64,000 nucleotides of DNA from Grammothele lineata (taxonomy: Eukaryota > Basidiomycota > Agaricomycetes > Polyporales > Polyporaceae). Under the pieces are notes generated by a model. It worked only from the letters and a program-made list of their open reading frames with translations, searched no databases and was not told where the DNA came from. Of the stretch, positions 22,732 through 34,062 are shown piece after piece. The stretch spans positions 124,001-188,000 of the forward strand of contig NDFF03000061.1 in assembly GCA_002150815.3 (NCBI GenBank), read 5' to 3'. Positions within the stretch are counted from its first letter, which is position 1. Each line of letters starts with the position of its first letter. The position numbers and the translations under genes are program-made.

Positions 22732-25700
22732 ATGCGCAAGCAGCTCGACCCCCGCATTCCTATACTCATCAATAACAATGTCAAGAAGAACCATCGCTCC
22801 TTCATAGTGCTAGTCGGAGATAGGGGCCGGGACCAGGTACGCGATACATTATCTGCTCTGCGCCCACCTCATTCATGTTTCTTAGATTGTCAACCTTCAT
22901 TTCCTCCTCTCACAAGCCCGAGTCTCCGCTCGTCCATCAGTACTATGGTGTTATAAGAAGGAACTGGGTTTCACCACGTATGTTCAAATGATATTCTAAG
23001 GCTCGTGTCTGTTATAAATCCCTTCACTAGACATCGTAAAAAGCGAGAAGCCAAAATCAAGCGGGAGATTAAGAGGGGAATTCGCGAAGCCAATGAGCAG
23101 GATCCCTTCGAAATATTCATTACAGTGACGGATATTCGGTATACGTGCGTGCTCTCTCTTTTCCGCGCGCCTCATCTTCTCGTGACACTGTGAACATAGG
23201 TACTACAAGGAGTCACATAAGATCCTTGGCCAAACTTTTGGCATGTGCGTCTTGCAAGATTTCGAGGCTATTACCCCCAATCTCCTTGCGCGCACCATTG
23301 AGACCGTCGAGGGTGGTGGCCTTGTGGTCATAATGCTCAAGACCATGAAGTCTCTGAGGCAACTATATGCGATGACTATGGTATGTGAGCAGAGGATATC
23401 TTGTCCCTTTCAGCGACGTTTGTCCTGAGTTGTTTACCAGGACGTCCACGCTCGTTATCGGACCTCTGCACACGACTCCGTCGTAGCTAGGTTCAATGAA
23501 CGTTTTATCCTCTCCTTGGGCTCATGTGACGATTGTCTCGTATTGGACGACGAGCTCAACGTCTTGCCTATATCCCGTGGCAAGGACATCAAGCCTGTCG
23601 AAGACAGCCGAGGGAAGAGCAAGGAGGAGTCGGAGCTGAAAGACCTGAAGGACAATTTGGCGGATACGAAGCCAATTGGTGACCTCATCAAGCTCGCGAA
23701 GACGATCGACCAGGCACAAGCCATCCTTACGTTCGTTGACGCCATTGCCGAGAAGACGCTTTCGTCGACTGTCACTCTGACTGCTGGTCGTGGTCGCGGA
23801 AAGTCTGCTGCTCTTGGTCTGGCCATCGCTGCGGCGCTCGCCCACGGATATTCGAATATCTTCGTGACTAGTCCTAGCCCTGAGAACTTGAAGACTCTGT
23901 TCGAGTTCATCTTCAAGGGTATGGATGTGCTCGGCTATGAGGAGCACCTAGATTACGATATTCAGCAGAGTACGAATCCGGACTTCAACAAGGCCATCGT
24001 TCGCGTGAACGTCTTCAGGAATCACAGACAAACAATCCAGGTGCGGTACATCCTTCAAGGCCGAGTGACGATACTAAACCCCACTGTAGTACATACAACC
24101 ACAAGACGCGCATGTACTGGGACAAGCGGAGCTCGTCATCATCGATGAGGCGGCCGCCATCCCTCTTCCCCTTGTGCGCAACCTCATCGGGCCGTACCTC
24201 GTCTTCATGGCGTCGACCATCAACGGTTACGAAGGTACCGGCCGTTCACTCTCTCTGAAGCTCATCCAGCAACTTCGCGAGAGCACCAGACCGTCCCTCA
24301 CCAAGGACGCGACGGCGACCGAGGACGATGCTGCGACGCCGTCGTCTTCCAAAAAGCCTATTGCCAAGGCTGCACCCAAGGCGCGGACGTTGCGCGAGAT
24401 CAAACTCGACACGCCCATCCGTTATGCCACAGGCGACAAGGTGGAGAAGTGGCTCAACAATCTGCTCTGCCTCGACGCGACGATTCTGCCGCGGCAGACG
24501 CATATGTCATGCCCGCACCCCAGCAAATGCGAGCTCTTCTACGTTTCGCGCGACACCCTCTTCTCATACCACCCCGCGTCGGAGCTATTCCTACAGCGAA
24601 TGATGGCGTTGTACGTCGCGAGTCATTACAAGAACCAGCCGAACGACCTCCAGCTCCTCTCCGACGCCCCCGCACACCACCTCTTTGTCCTCCTCCCTCC
24701 CCTCGCCGCAGACGAGACGCACCTACCCGAACCGCTCGTCGTCCTGCAAGTCGCTCTCGAGGGCAACATCTCCAAGCAGGCGATCATGGACGGCCTGAGC
24801 CGCGGCTTCCGCGCGGGCGGGGACATGATCCCCTGGCTCATCTCGCAGCAGTTCCAAGAGAACAAGTTCGCGCTGCTCTCGGGCGCGCGCGTCGTGCGCA
24901 TCGCGACGCACCCGGACTACGCGAACATGGGCTACGGCGCGCGCGCGCTGCAGGCGCTCAACGCGTACTTCTCGGGCGAGTACTTCGACGTCGACGAGGC
25001 CGCGCGCGCGGAGGAGGCGTACCCCGATCCGGCGAACTTTGACGAGGTGAGAGGACGGCGTGGTTTGGGTTGCGTCGTGGGCATGTGGGAGCTGACGGAT
25101 GGGCTAGGACACGAACCTTCTTACGGACGAACCCAAAGTCCGCGCCGCTAACGCGATGCCACCGCTGCTACAACGTCTGACAGAACGAAAGCCGGAGACC
25201 CTTGATTACCTGGGAGTGTCGTATGGTCTCACGCCACAGCTGCTTCGGTGGGTTCTGCTTGATCGCTTGATGATCTTGCGTAACTTATGGTTCCGCTTAT
25301 GACGTCGCGTACAGCTTCTGGAAGCGCGCGGGATACGTCCCGCTCTACCTTCGCCAGACGCAGAGCGAGCTCACCGGAGAACATACGTGCGTTATGGTGC
25401 GCGGCCTGAACTCTTCGTCAGAAGGCGAGCTCGAGTGGCTGGGCGAGTTCGCGAAGGGTGCGTCTGTTCGGCGCTCTTCTGTGGCCGGGCAACAAGGTGC
25501 TGACATATATGCCACAGACTTCCGGAGGCGATTCCTGTCGTTGCTGTCGTACAGATTCCGCGAGTTCGGCAGTGTGACGGCGTTGAGCGTGCTCGAGGCT
25601 GCGAATGCCGGTGTCAAGAAGCTGGACGACGACCCGTCGAGAGGTCTGTGCCTCCGTTTGACTAGGACGTGGCGCGAGACGCTGACGCTAACGTCGGGAA

Positions 25701-27320
25701 TGCAGAGCTCGGCTCGTCGGAGCTGTCCATGCTCATGTCGCCATTTGACCTGAAGCGCCTGGAGTCGTACGCGAACAACCAGCTCGACTACCACGTCATC
25801 ATAGACCTTCTGCCCACCATCGCGCAGGTGTACTTTGAGAAGCGTCTTGGCGCGGAGGTGCACCTGAGCGCGGTACAGAGCTCCATCCTCCTCGCGCTCG
25901 GCGCGCAGCGGAAAACCATCGAAGACGTCGAGGTCAGTCCTTCTTCCCTCTCCTTTCCCGTCGCGCTATTTGCTCACTTCGTCCGTTCATCCCAGAGCGA
26001 GCTGCAGCTGCCCGTCTCCCAGGCGCTCGCGCTCTTCGTCAAGGTGATCAAGAAAATCAGCAAGCGCCTACACGACGTGCAGAAGGCCGCCATCAGCGCG
26101 ACGATGCCCGCTCCCGCCCCCGCCGCCACTCACAGTGACGGCGCGAAAGGTGCTGGGGCGGCGGCGTTCCGCCCGCTGGAGACATCCCTCGAGGACGAGC
26201 TCGCGGAGGCGGGCGACGAGGCCGCGCGCGCGCTGCGCGAGAAGCAGCGTGCGATGATCGACGCGCTCGATTTGACCAAGTGAGTCTCCGACGTTTCTCT
26301 TGTGCCTTCCTCTTTTTCTCTTTCCCGGGGACTCGAGAGGCTTCGAGCCATCACCGTCGTACCCCGACGCACACCCGTCGGCCCCGCGCCTCCGCGCGGG
26401 TCGGAAATACGGCGGCTGGGACCGTCTCATTTCCTTTCCTTTCCTATCATTTCCTTCCATTTCCCTTCCCTCTTTCCCGGGGCGCCTATCCCCACCCCCA
26501 CCCGGTACGCGCGGGGAAAGACGGGGGCGCGCTTGGCACGGGGGTCGCACCCCCTTGGCGTCCGTTTGCTCTCGTCTGGGCCCCTCGGGAAGTTACGGCT
26601 TGGCGCCCCTCCCCCCTCCGCGTCCCTCGGGGCTCTGATGCATGATGGGCGGATGCGCTTCGCAGCTGGCGGGTTTGAGTGCGCGCGGGGCCCCGCGGGG
26701 CAGGCAGGCGGGGGCTGGGGGCTGGGCGTCCTTGGCTGGAACTTCGAAGGTCGCGAGATGCGGGTTGTGGGGTGCGGGATGCGGGGTGCGGGGACGCTTA
26801 ATGTCCGCACCCCCGCATCTCGCGTACGCGCGTACCTCTTTTCTTTTCGACGTCGACCGCGTCGTCGCGGGCCGCGTGCGCGCGCGCGTGCTCGTCCTTT
26901 CTTTCTTCGCGCTTGGTGCTCGTGTCTCATCGGGGCTTAGGCTGACCTTGGCTCCTACCGCTCCTCCCTCTTGAACTTGACAACTTCCAACATCGAAAAC
27001 ACCAACGTCATACATCAAACATCAAACATCAAACTCCCAACGTCGTCGCGAAAATCTCTGTCTATCTGTCTGGGCACTGAAGGTACGCGATCGACGACGG
27101 CTCGGCGGACTGGAGCACGGCGGAGGCGCAGGTCGCGCGGCTCGCCGACAACGGGGGTGGCGGCGGTGCGGGCAAGTCGACGCTCGTGTCTGTCAAGAGC
27201 GCAGCGGGGAAGGTGGCGGCGGCGGGGCAGAAGCGCAAGGCTGCGGACGACGCGGGCGAGGGCGCGGGCAAGGGCGCGGAGAAGAAGGCAAGGAGGAGTA
27301 TGAAGAAGGGTAAGCGGTAG
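22732..27320 (+). CDS. KRE33: RNA cytidine acetyltransferase (NAT10/Kre33)
   Basis: Twelve exons: 22732-22836, 22886-22977, 23031-23144, 23200-23380, 23441-24040, 24090-25046, 25108-25247, 25315-25457, 25518-25643, 25706-25932, 25996-26279, 27083-27320; 1068 residues, the family length. N-terminal DUF1726-type domain; RecD-like helicase with Walker A GRGRGKS (~280-286) and VIIDEAAAIPLP; GNAT acetyltransferase core with RVVRIATHPDYANMGYGARA (~630-650) binding acetyl-CoA; tRNA-binding C-terminal domain; Lys/Arg-rich tail. It makes N4-acetylcytidine in 18S rRNA and, with an adaptor, in tRNA, and is essential for small-subunit biogenesis in the nucleolus. All introns are 48-67 nt except the last, 803 nt. 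That intron's donor overlaps a TGA, so unspliced RNA encodes a protein ending at LDLTK without the basic tail. Confidence 0.96.
26280..27082 (+). other. Unusually long last intron of the Kre33/NAT10 gene
   Basis: 803 nt, GTGAGT donor and GAAG acceptor, confirmed by phase (AA|G, Lys) and by the basic tail typical of the family in exon 12. It holds a pyrimidine-rich stretch (about 26420-26480) and G-run clusters at 26690-26730 and 26762-26793 that could fold as RNA G-quadruplexes. No independent gene or snoRNA box pair was clear to me. Confidence 0.75.
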
Positions 27321-28313
27321 GGAGTTTGGAACGAGAGGTGCAGTGGCGATGCTTCCCGGCTTGGGTAGACGTGAGCATCAGCATCGGTATACAATGCTAT
27401 ACATACCTGGTCCAGTCACGCTGTATGTGGAATATGGCTGGTTAGGTTGACGGATGTACATATACGTCTGTTAGGCGATGCTATTTTGTCGAGGGACCGG
27501 TTTCTATAGATACTCATACGACCACATTTTGCCGCCGGGCTGAACGCGGTGCTCGAGCTCTCGAGATCCGTTCTTCACAGGGAAGTTGTGAGTCCCCATC
27601 GGATTACAATTGGCGAGTCAGACGTCCGGAGATACAGACGATAAGGCACGGTCGACAACGCTGAGCGCAGCGGCAGAGGGGCCCGCTTGGCCATGGCGGC
27701 CGGCGACACGTGCGGGGGCGCTATTCAAACCGGAAGAACGTTTGGGTTGGGAGGAGATGAGGGCGGATCCAACGTCTATGGGGAGATTGCGAAAAATTTA
27801 GACACGGGCAGAGCAATCAGCGCGTGCGGGCTCGCGTAGGGGGTTTGCCCCTGCGGCGTCGACGGCGGTTTGGGTTTACCGGGACGCGAGAACAGCCATT
27901 CGGGCTCGCAGCCTCGCACCCATAGCCTGCCGGCGGGCACAGAGACTGGGGATGAGCCGGCCGGAGAGGCTGGGAGGGCGGGCAAGAGGTGGGCGGGCGG
28001 AGCAATGGACGGAGGGTCGGGGCCGGGAGCCGGTGGACGAGCGTGGGGGATGGGGCCCCGCACTGAGGCGGCGACGGGCGTCTGGGAGGTACGCGGTGGG
28101 GGAAGCGTCCATCAGAGATCTTGCGCAAGATGAGAGATGGGATTGGCCGGCGGTGGCCCGCGCGGTGGAGGTGGCTCCGTCGGCAGCTGGTCGGACGGGC
28201 TGCCGGGGTGTCGGGCGCGAGCCTGAGGGTTTATTTAAATAGCGCTCTCGCGCGTCGAGTCCGGCGAGCCTGCCTCTCTCTCTCCAGCAGCGCAAGCTCA
28301 GTCCTCCAGTGCG
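27321..28313. other. Intergenic region and JEN promoter
   Basis: About 1 kb between two plus-strand genes, GC-rich from 27640 onward. Contains no supported gene. See the separate TATA-like site. Confidence 0.5.
28230..28242 (+). promoter_or_regulatory. TATA-like box of the JEN transporter gene
   Basis: TTTATTTAAATAG stands out as an AT block in very GC-rich DNA about 72 bases before the start codon, a suitable place for a core promoter. Confidence 0.45.
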
Positions 28314-30596
28314 ATGGCGCCCTACTTCATTCGCAACCTCGTCCCCCGCCGCGAGCGCCGCACAGAGGGCCGCCCCCTCCTCGAGGCCCTCTCCTCCATC
28401 ACCCTCGTCCAGTGGGGCCTCTTCTGGTCTGGGTATGTCCCACATTTCTCTTCGCCCGCCTTGGCGCGTCCCACCCCACCGCCTTGCCCCCCGCCTCCCC
28501 CCGATCGATGCTGATCTTGGCTTGTGGGTCCATCCTCTTCGCAGCTGGCTCGCATGGACGTGCGACGCCATCGACTTCTTCTCCGTCTCCCTCTCCGTCG
28601 ACCGCCTCAAGCTCCAGTTCGACCGCGATACTCATGACATCGTACGTCCCCACTACCCTCACGCCCGCATGTGCCTCCGCGCTCACACGCGCGTTCATCT
28701 GCCAGACGACCGCCATTACCCTAACTCTCCTCTTCCGCTCAGCAGGAGCCGTAAGTTGCTCTCTCCGCGCAGCGTCCCTGCCTCTTAGGCTGACCTCGCG
28801 CTTCCCAGATCATTTTCGGTATCATCTCCGATCGCTACGGCCGCAAATGGCCGCTCGTCGTCAACCTCCTCCTCATCTGCATCACCGAGCTCGGCTCTGG
28901 CTTCATCCAGACCTTCAAGGAGTTCCTCGCCATCCGCTCCCTCTTTGGTGTCGCCATGGGTGGTATCTGGGGCTTGGCCGCCTCCACTGCACTCGAAAAC
29001 CTGCCTGTCGAGGCGCGTGGTCTCGCGTCTGGCATCCTCCAGCAGGGCTACGCTGTCGGCTACCTCATCGCCGCCGTGATCAACCTCTACCTTGTACCCG
29101 AGACACCCTCCACCTGGCGCGCCCTCTTCTGGTGTGCGGCCGGTATCTCATTCTTCGCCGCCGTTATCCGCGCTCTCCTCCCGGAGAGTGAAGTCTTCCT
29201 GCGCGCGAAGGCGGAGGCAGAAGCTCACGGCCACGGCACGCAGAACAAGACCAAGGTCTTCTTCCACGAGACCGGCCAGATGCTCAAGAAGCACTGGCTC
29301 CTCTGCATCTACGCCGTCCTGCTCATGACTGGTGCGCGTTTAGACCGGCCTTGGACGCGCGAACGTGCTTGCTCATTAGGATCGTCGTAATACAGGCTTC
29401 AACTTCCTCTCCCACGGCTCGCAGGATCTGTACCCCACGTACCTCACGAACGCGAAGCTCTTCTCCTCCCACAACGCGACCGTAGCGACTATTATTGGTA
29501 ACTGCGTGAGTGTCACTTTCCCGATCGAGGCGTATCAGCCCCTGACCTTCCATTCTGTCCACAGGGCGCCATCGCGTGAGTTGTTCTGCCGTCCCGAATA
29601 GTAAATGTGCGGCCGGCTGACTGGAAACATAGTGGGGGTGCTATCGCGGGCTACGTCTCTCAGTACATCGGACGTCGCCTCACCATCATGTGAGCCGAGC
29701 TTGTGTACATGCTCCTGTCACCGACTTGTCTTGCTGACTGCGATCTCTCTCTTTCGCAGCATTTTCGTGTTGTTGATTGGCGGTGAGTGGCCCATCCGCG
29801 CGTGCTGCGAGACTGTCAAGAACAAACGCTGAGACGTCCTTTTGCAGCATTCATCCCGCTCTGGATCCTCCCAACGTCGTTCAGCGCGCTCGCCGCGGGC
29901 GCGTTCTGCATCCAGTTCGGCGTCCAGGGCGCATGGGGCGTCGTAAGTTTCCGCCATTCCCGTACCGCTCCTCGGGATGCCAAACTCACTTCATCTCCGT
30001 GTGCCGCCTCGTAGATTCCCATTCAGCTCGCGGAGATCTCGCCGCCGGCCTTCCGTGCCACCTTCCCCGGCGTGGCGTACCAGCTCGGTAACGTAAGTAC
30101 CCGCTTGGGCGATGTGTGAAGGCAAAGGATTGGGGTCGCTGAACATGTGTGCGTGCGTGCGTGTAGATGGTTTCTTCCGCGTCTGCGCAGATCGAAGCGA
30201 GTGCGTACCCCCCTCTCTACACCCCGTGCCTGGAAAACTCACGCCCTTCCCTTTTCCCCTTCCTTTCTTCTCTCTCTTTCTATCTACCTACCAGCCGGCG
30301 CCGCGAACCTACACACGACGATCATCGGAAAAGACGGCCAGCCGCAAGTGGTGTCCGACTACGCGACCGTGCAGGGCATCCTCATCGGCGTCGTCGCCGC
30401 GTTCGTGCTCGTCATCACCGTCATCGGGCCCGAGAACTACGGCTCGCACTTTGAGAACGCGAAGACTGCGTTCGAGGAGGGCGGCGGATCTGACGAGGTC
30501 GCGCGCGCGGGGCCTGGGGCGGAGGGGAGCGAGGGGTGTGAGGGGGAGAAGGGGTCGAGGCCGACGAGTGTGCAGAGTGTGCAGGAGAAGGTCTGA
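28314..30596 (+). CDS. JEN-type monocarboxylate/proton symporter (MFS)
   Basis: Twelve exons: 28314-28432, 28545-28641, 28706-28750, 28809-29331, 29396-29505, 29565-29575, 29633-29689, 29760-29782, 29848-29942, 30015-30092, 30167-30200, 30295-30596; 497 residues with about 12 hydrophobic segments. The Jen1 family signature N-x-x-S-H-x-x-Q-D-x-x-x-T is present as NFLSHGSQDLYPT (residues 264-276). The start of the membrane domain, WLAWTCDAIDFFSVSLSV, also matches this family, and the MFS loop DRYGRKWP follows the second helix. It should import lactate, pyruvate or similar monocarboxylates with protons at the plasma membrane. The C-terminal tail is acidic and may serve turnover control. Exon 6 is only 11 nt. 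The gene is convergent with P450 gene B. Confidence 0.92.
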
Positions 30597-31609
30597 GGTG
30601 GCTTTCTCTCTGCCTCTGCTTTGGCCTCTCTTGCCCCTCTTGCCTCTCAGAGACGCGCGCTGTGGTGGTAGCACGCGAATGGGGCAGTGTAACGATACGA
30701 CGGATGTCGAGACGAGTCGGACGTGCTGGCCTGCTTGCTCGCTTCCTCGCTGCTGTACGCTCTCGCTCATGACGTGACGACGACCGTGTTGTGCCCGGAA
30801 GTTCCTGTAGTAGTGTATTACTAGCGATATACGACTTATCTCTAACGCTCTGACGCTCTGGCGTGTCGCGGTGGGTTCTGACCCCGGATTCTTGAAATTG
30901 CAGATTGATATCTCGAACATCGAACCTCAGGCCTCAACCCGCGAGCCGTCAGCCTCGAGGAGTCTTGGTTCCTGAGGCGTTACTTTGTAGCCCCTGTGCG
31001 GGTCACGGTGGGTGTCAAGTGGGCGTCGTATACGCTTCTCGCGAGTTTTTCCAGGTTTTATCCGCCCCGAGTTCGACGAGCGTGATTGACTTTAGCACTT
31101 TAGCCATGTTGAATGAATCGTTGAATCGTTGAATTGCTGCGGGCGCGATGACGAGGACCCCAATTAATAGCGTCCTCGGGCTCGCCCCCTGAACCACGTA
31201 ATTTGTAAAATGGGCGGACGCGCGTCCCTCGTTATCAGAAGGCGCGGATCTGGGAGGTGCTTCCTGTGTTCAACGTTTGTCCTCGCGCGCCGCGGTCTTT
31301 TTTCCCTCAGGCTTTTCGGCGTGCAATCGCAACCCCCATAGGGGCGTTCAGGAGCGGCTGTTCAGAGTGCGTAAACTAATACGGCTGGATGACGTCATCG
31401 GGCTTCTCGGACGCTTCAGGCTGGGGTTCGATGCGATTGCGACGTTTTGCTGCAACAGAAACGGCGTCCCCAGGATTGAATCATGTCATAGTTGGTCACT
31501 CCCCAAGATAAGCCACATGCGGCTGTTTGATAGTCAGTCCTCCCCGTCAGGACTGCCGAAGGACATAAACAGGACGCATGATACATTCTTTCCAGACAAA
31601 TCTGACGAT
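30597..31609. other. Convergent intergenic region
   Basis: About 1 kb between the JEN transporter and P450 gene B. Nothing recognisable as coding. Confidence 0.5.
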
Positions 31610-33727
31610 CTACATCTCGCTGACCACAGTATCCGCCATAATCAATTGTTTTGCCCGAGAGGAGCGTGCCTGGATGGTGCACCTACAGTCCTCCGGATAT
31701 CTAACGGCCAGGCTCATCGTCAACATTGAGATATAGCATGGAAAAGCGAAAGCGATAGCTCACGACATGACTCCGTTCGTCATCCGAGGCTCGATGTGGA
31801 TGGTCCTTCCCGCCTTGTCAACTGGGGGGCTCAAGTCGAAGACGTGCAGAACGGTGGCGATGTTGATGAAGAGCGACGCGTCCGCGAAGTGCCTCCCGGG
31901 GCAGATCCTGCACAGGGGTGAGCGTGAGCTGAGCGAGTAAGTGGAAGGTAGCGGAGAGGATTCGTAGTACGTACCTGCGCCCATATCCGAACGTGAATTT
32001 CGCCGGGTCGCGTACGTTTTCGTCTAGCTGGCCGTCCGCTCGGAGGAAGCGCTCGGGAAGGAACCGATTGGGCTCGGGGTATACGTCTGGATCGTGCAGA
32101 CATGCCCTACGACACACGAGCAGAGTTGGTAATGGTGATTCTCAATGTTGTGGAAAGGGGCATACCAGGTGTGGGGGAACAATAGGGTTCCTTCAGGTAT
32201 GAAGTACCCCTTGTAGATGATATCCTCGGTTGTCTTGTGGTGGACACCTAAGGGAAGCACGTTCGTCCATCTCAGGGATTCCTTGATGATAGCGTTGATG
32301 TAGGGAAGAGACGGTCTGTCGTCGTGGGTGGGCAGGCGATCCTGACCGACGACAGCATCAAGCTCGGCCTGAGCCTTCTTCTGGACGTCTGGATTGAGCG
32401 ACATCGCGAGGAAAAATGACTGCAGCGTGGAGTACGTCTGCAGGACTGTGTCAGTGATGAATGAAATACATTGGGAACAGATTGCCCTAACCGTATCAGC
32501 GCCCCCTGGTCAGCCGGGCGCGATTCAGCACGGATGTCGACAATTCAGTTACGGCCCAGTGAAACTTGCCTTCAAATGCAACGAGAGCCACGTTCTGAGC
32601 AATTTCGCCGCCACCCTCTTGGCTTTGCAGTCGATCGAGAAGTTCTGCGAGGACTGACTGAGACGTCTCTCCACTTTCCTATACGTGAAGTTTAGTGACA
32701 TGCACTAGCGAGAGAAAAACGTTTCCACTGACTAAACCTTCCAGCGTCCTGGCGAGCAGTCCGGCCCGAGCCTCGTCGGATGCTCTGCGCCAGACAGCGA
32801 AATCCCTGTGGAACCCCGCACCAGGCATCCACGGCGGTATAAAGAGAACCGCGGGGAAGAACTGCGCGATATATCTTCCCGGTAAGAACGCCTGCAGGCC
32901 CTGCGTCACCTGTTCCATCAGCGCGATGTACTTGTCGTTCTTCTCTTGGACGTCGAATCCGTAGACCACTTTGACGATGGCCCCTGCGAACGTGCTGAGG
33001 GCGTACACTATATCAACATTTGTGACCGAGGATGCGAGAGGATTGGGGTTCCGTACTATCTGATGTGTTCGACTAGCCCGTCAGGTTCTTTCAGAAGCTT
33101 GTGAACGAACATGTGGGCGAACGTGCGCTGCGTCTCGAGGTACTTTGTGGTCGCGATTGGGGTGAAGTGCTGCCAGAAAGCCCGCCGGTGGCGCCTCCAC
33201 GTGTCGCCATACTCGAATCCCGATATGTTGAACGATTGGCCTACGCTGCGAAAAGAAAGTGCATATCAGTCTGAATGCCACATTTATTACGCTATGTGCA
33301 CTTGAGAACTCACAGATCTCTCATCCCGTTGTCGCTCCGAGACGCAGTGATTGCAGAACGCTTGTCCAAGAGTTCGGTGATGGACTCTGCACTACCCAGG
33401 ATTACGATCGGAGTGCCTGTAACTGGGATGTACACGATATCACCTACACAGCGTTGAGACTATTGAGCATGCGTAGTAGGAGAGATGGTAGAAACGGTAC
33501 TCGCCATACGTATTACACAGTTCGTGATACACCTCCCATATTGGCCCCTTTGTCTGGTCGAAACGTGCGCCTAGGAAGGGCAGCCTAGGCGGACCCGGAG
33601 GTAACGGATATCCTCGCGTCCGGGCACGCCATCTTACGAGGGCGAGAACGTAAAGTAGGGCGAAGAAGCTCACGAAAAGAGCCGGAACAATGGATGTAGA
33701 GCCTGGAAGCGCTGGTTGAGAAGGCAT
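31610..33727 (-). CDS. Cytochrome P450 monooxygenase B
   Basis: Ten-exon gene with the same plan as gene A. Exon 1 is 33727-33505, the microexon 32492-32505, and the last exon 31700-31610. An N-terminal anchor is followed by PLPPGPPRLPFLGA. Seen in order: WRRHRRAFWQHF (C-helix), GGADT (I-helix), KESLRWTN (ExxR), NRFLPERF and FGYGRR-ICPGRHF (heme loop, with an intron inside). Both ends of the reading frame are intact, so it appears functional. Intron 1 (33504-33444) has a GC donor, GCGAGT, exactly where the other four P450 genes have GT; the only nearby GT would shift phase into a stop. The gene is next to and on the same strand as gene C, its closest neighbour in gene order. Substrate unknown; an ER membrane enzyme using a P450 reductase is expected. 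Confidence 0.93.
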
Positions 33728-34062
33728 GGGGAGATCAAGGAAGAGTCGGGGCTACCATCATGGAGACACCGCGGACGTTATATCATCTCGCCGCCGGACG
33801 CAGCGTGCCTATCGAGTGGAGGAAAAGAGGCCCTGGGGTCGGCGCCTGGAGGAATCGAACCTCGTGAACACGCGAATCGCGATCAGGACAGAACCTTGCT
33901 GGAGGTGTGACGTCGGGCTTCTTCCTTCAGCGAGTCATGTCCTCCGGCAACATCAGCGCGGAGTTTAATGTACACTCAATCGCCATCCCCCAGATGTCAC
34001 TTGCCGCAGGTCACCTGGAAATGACTCTCGCTGTGGGTCATACGTCATCGGCTCTCATCCTG
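33728..34062. promoter_or_regulatory. Short spacer between P450 genes C and B
   Basis: 335 bp holding the 3' end of gene C and the promoter of gene B. A TATA-like GATATAACG (minus) at about 33778-33786 lies some 50 bases before the gene B start. Confidence 0.45.

Noticed and set aside
33840..33900. tRNA-like 3' end (GGTTCGATTCC on minus) near the P450 B promoter
   Set aside because: No matching acceptor stem, D arm or anticodon arm could be built upstream of it; only the T-arm-like string is present.
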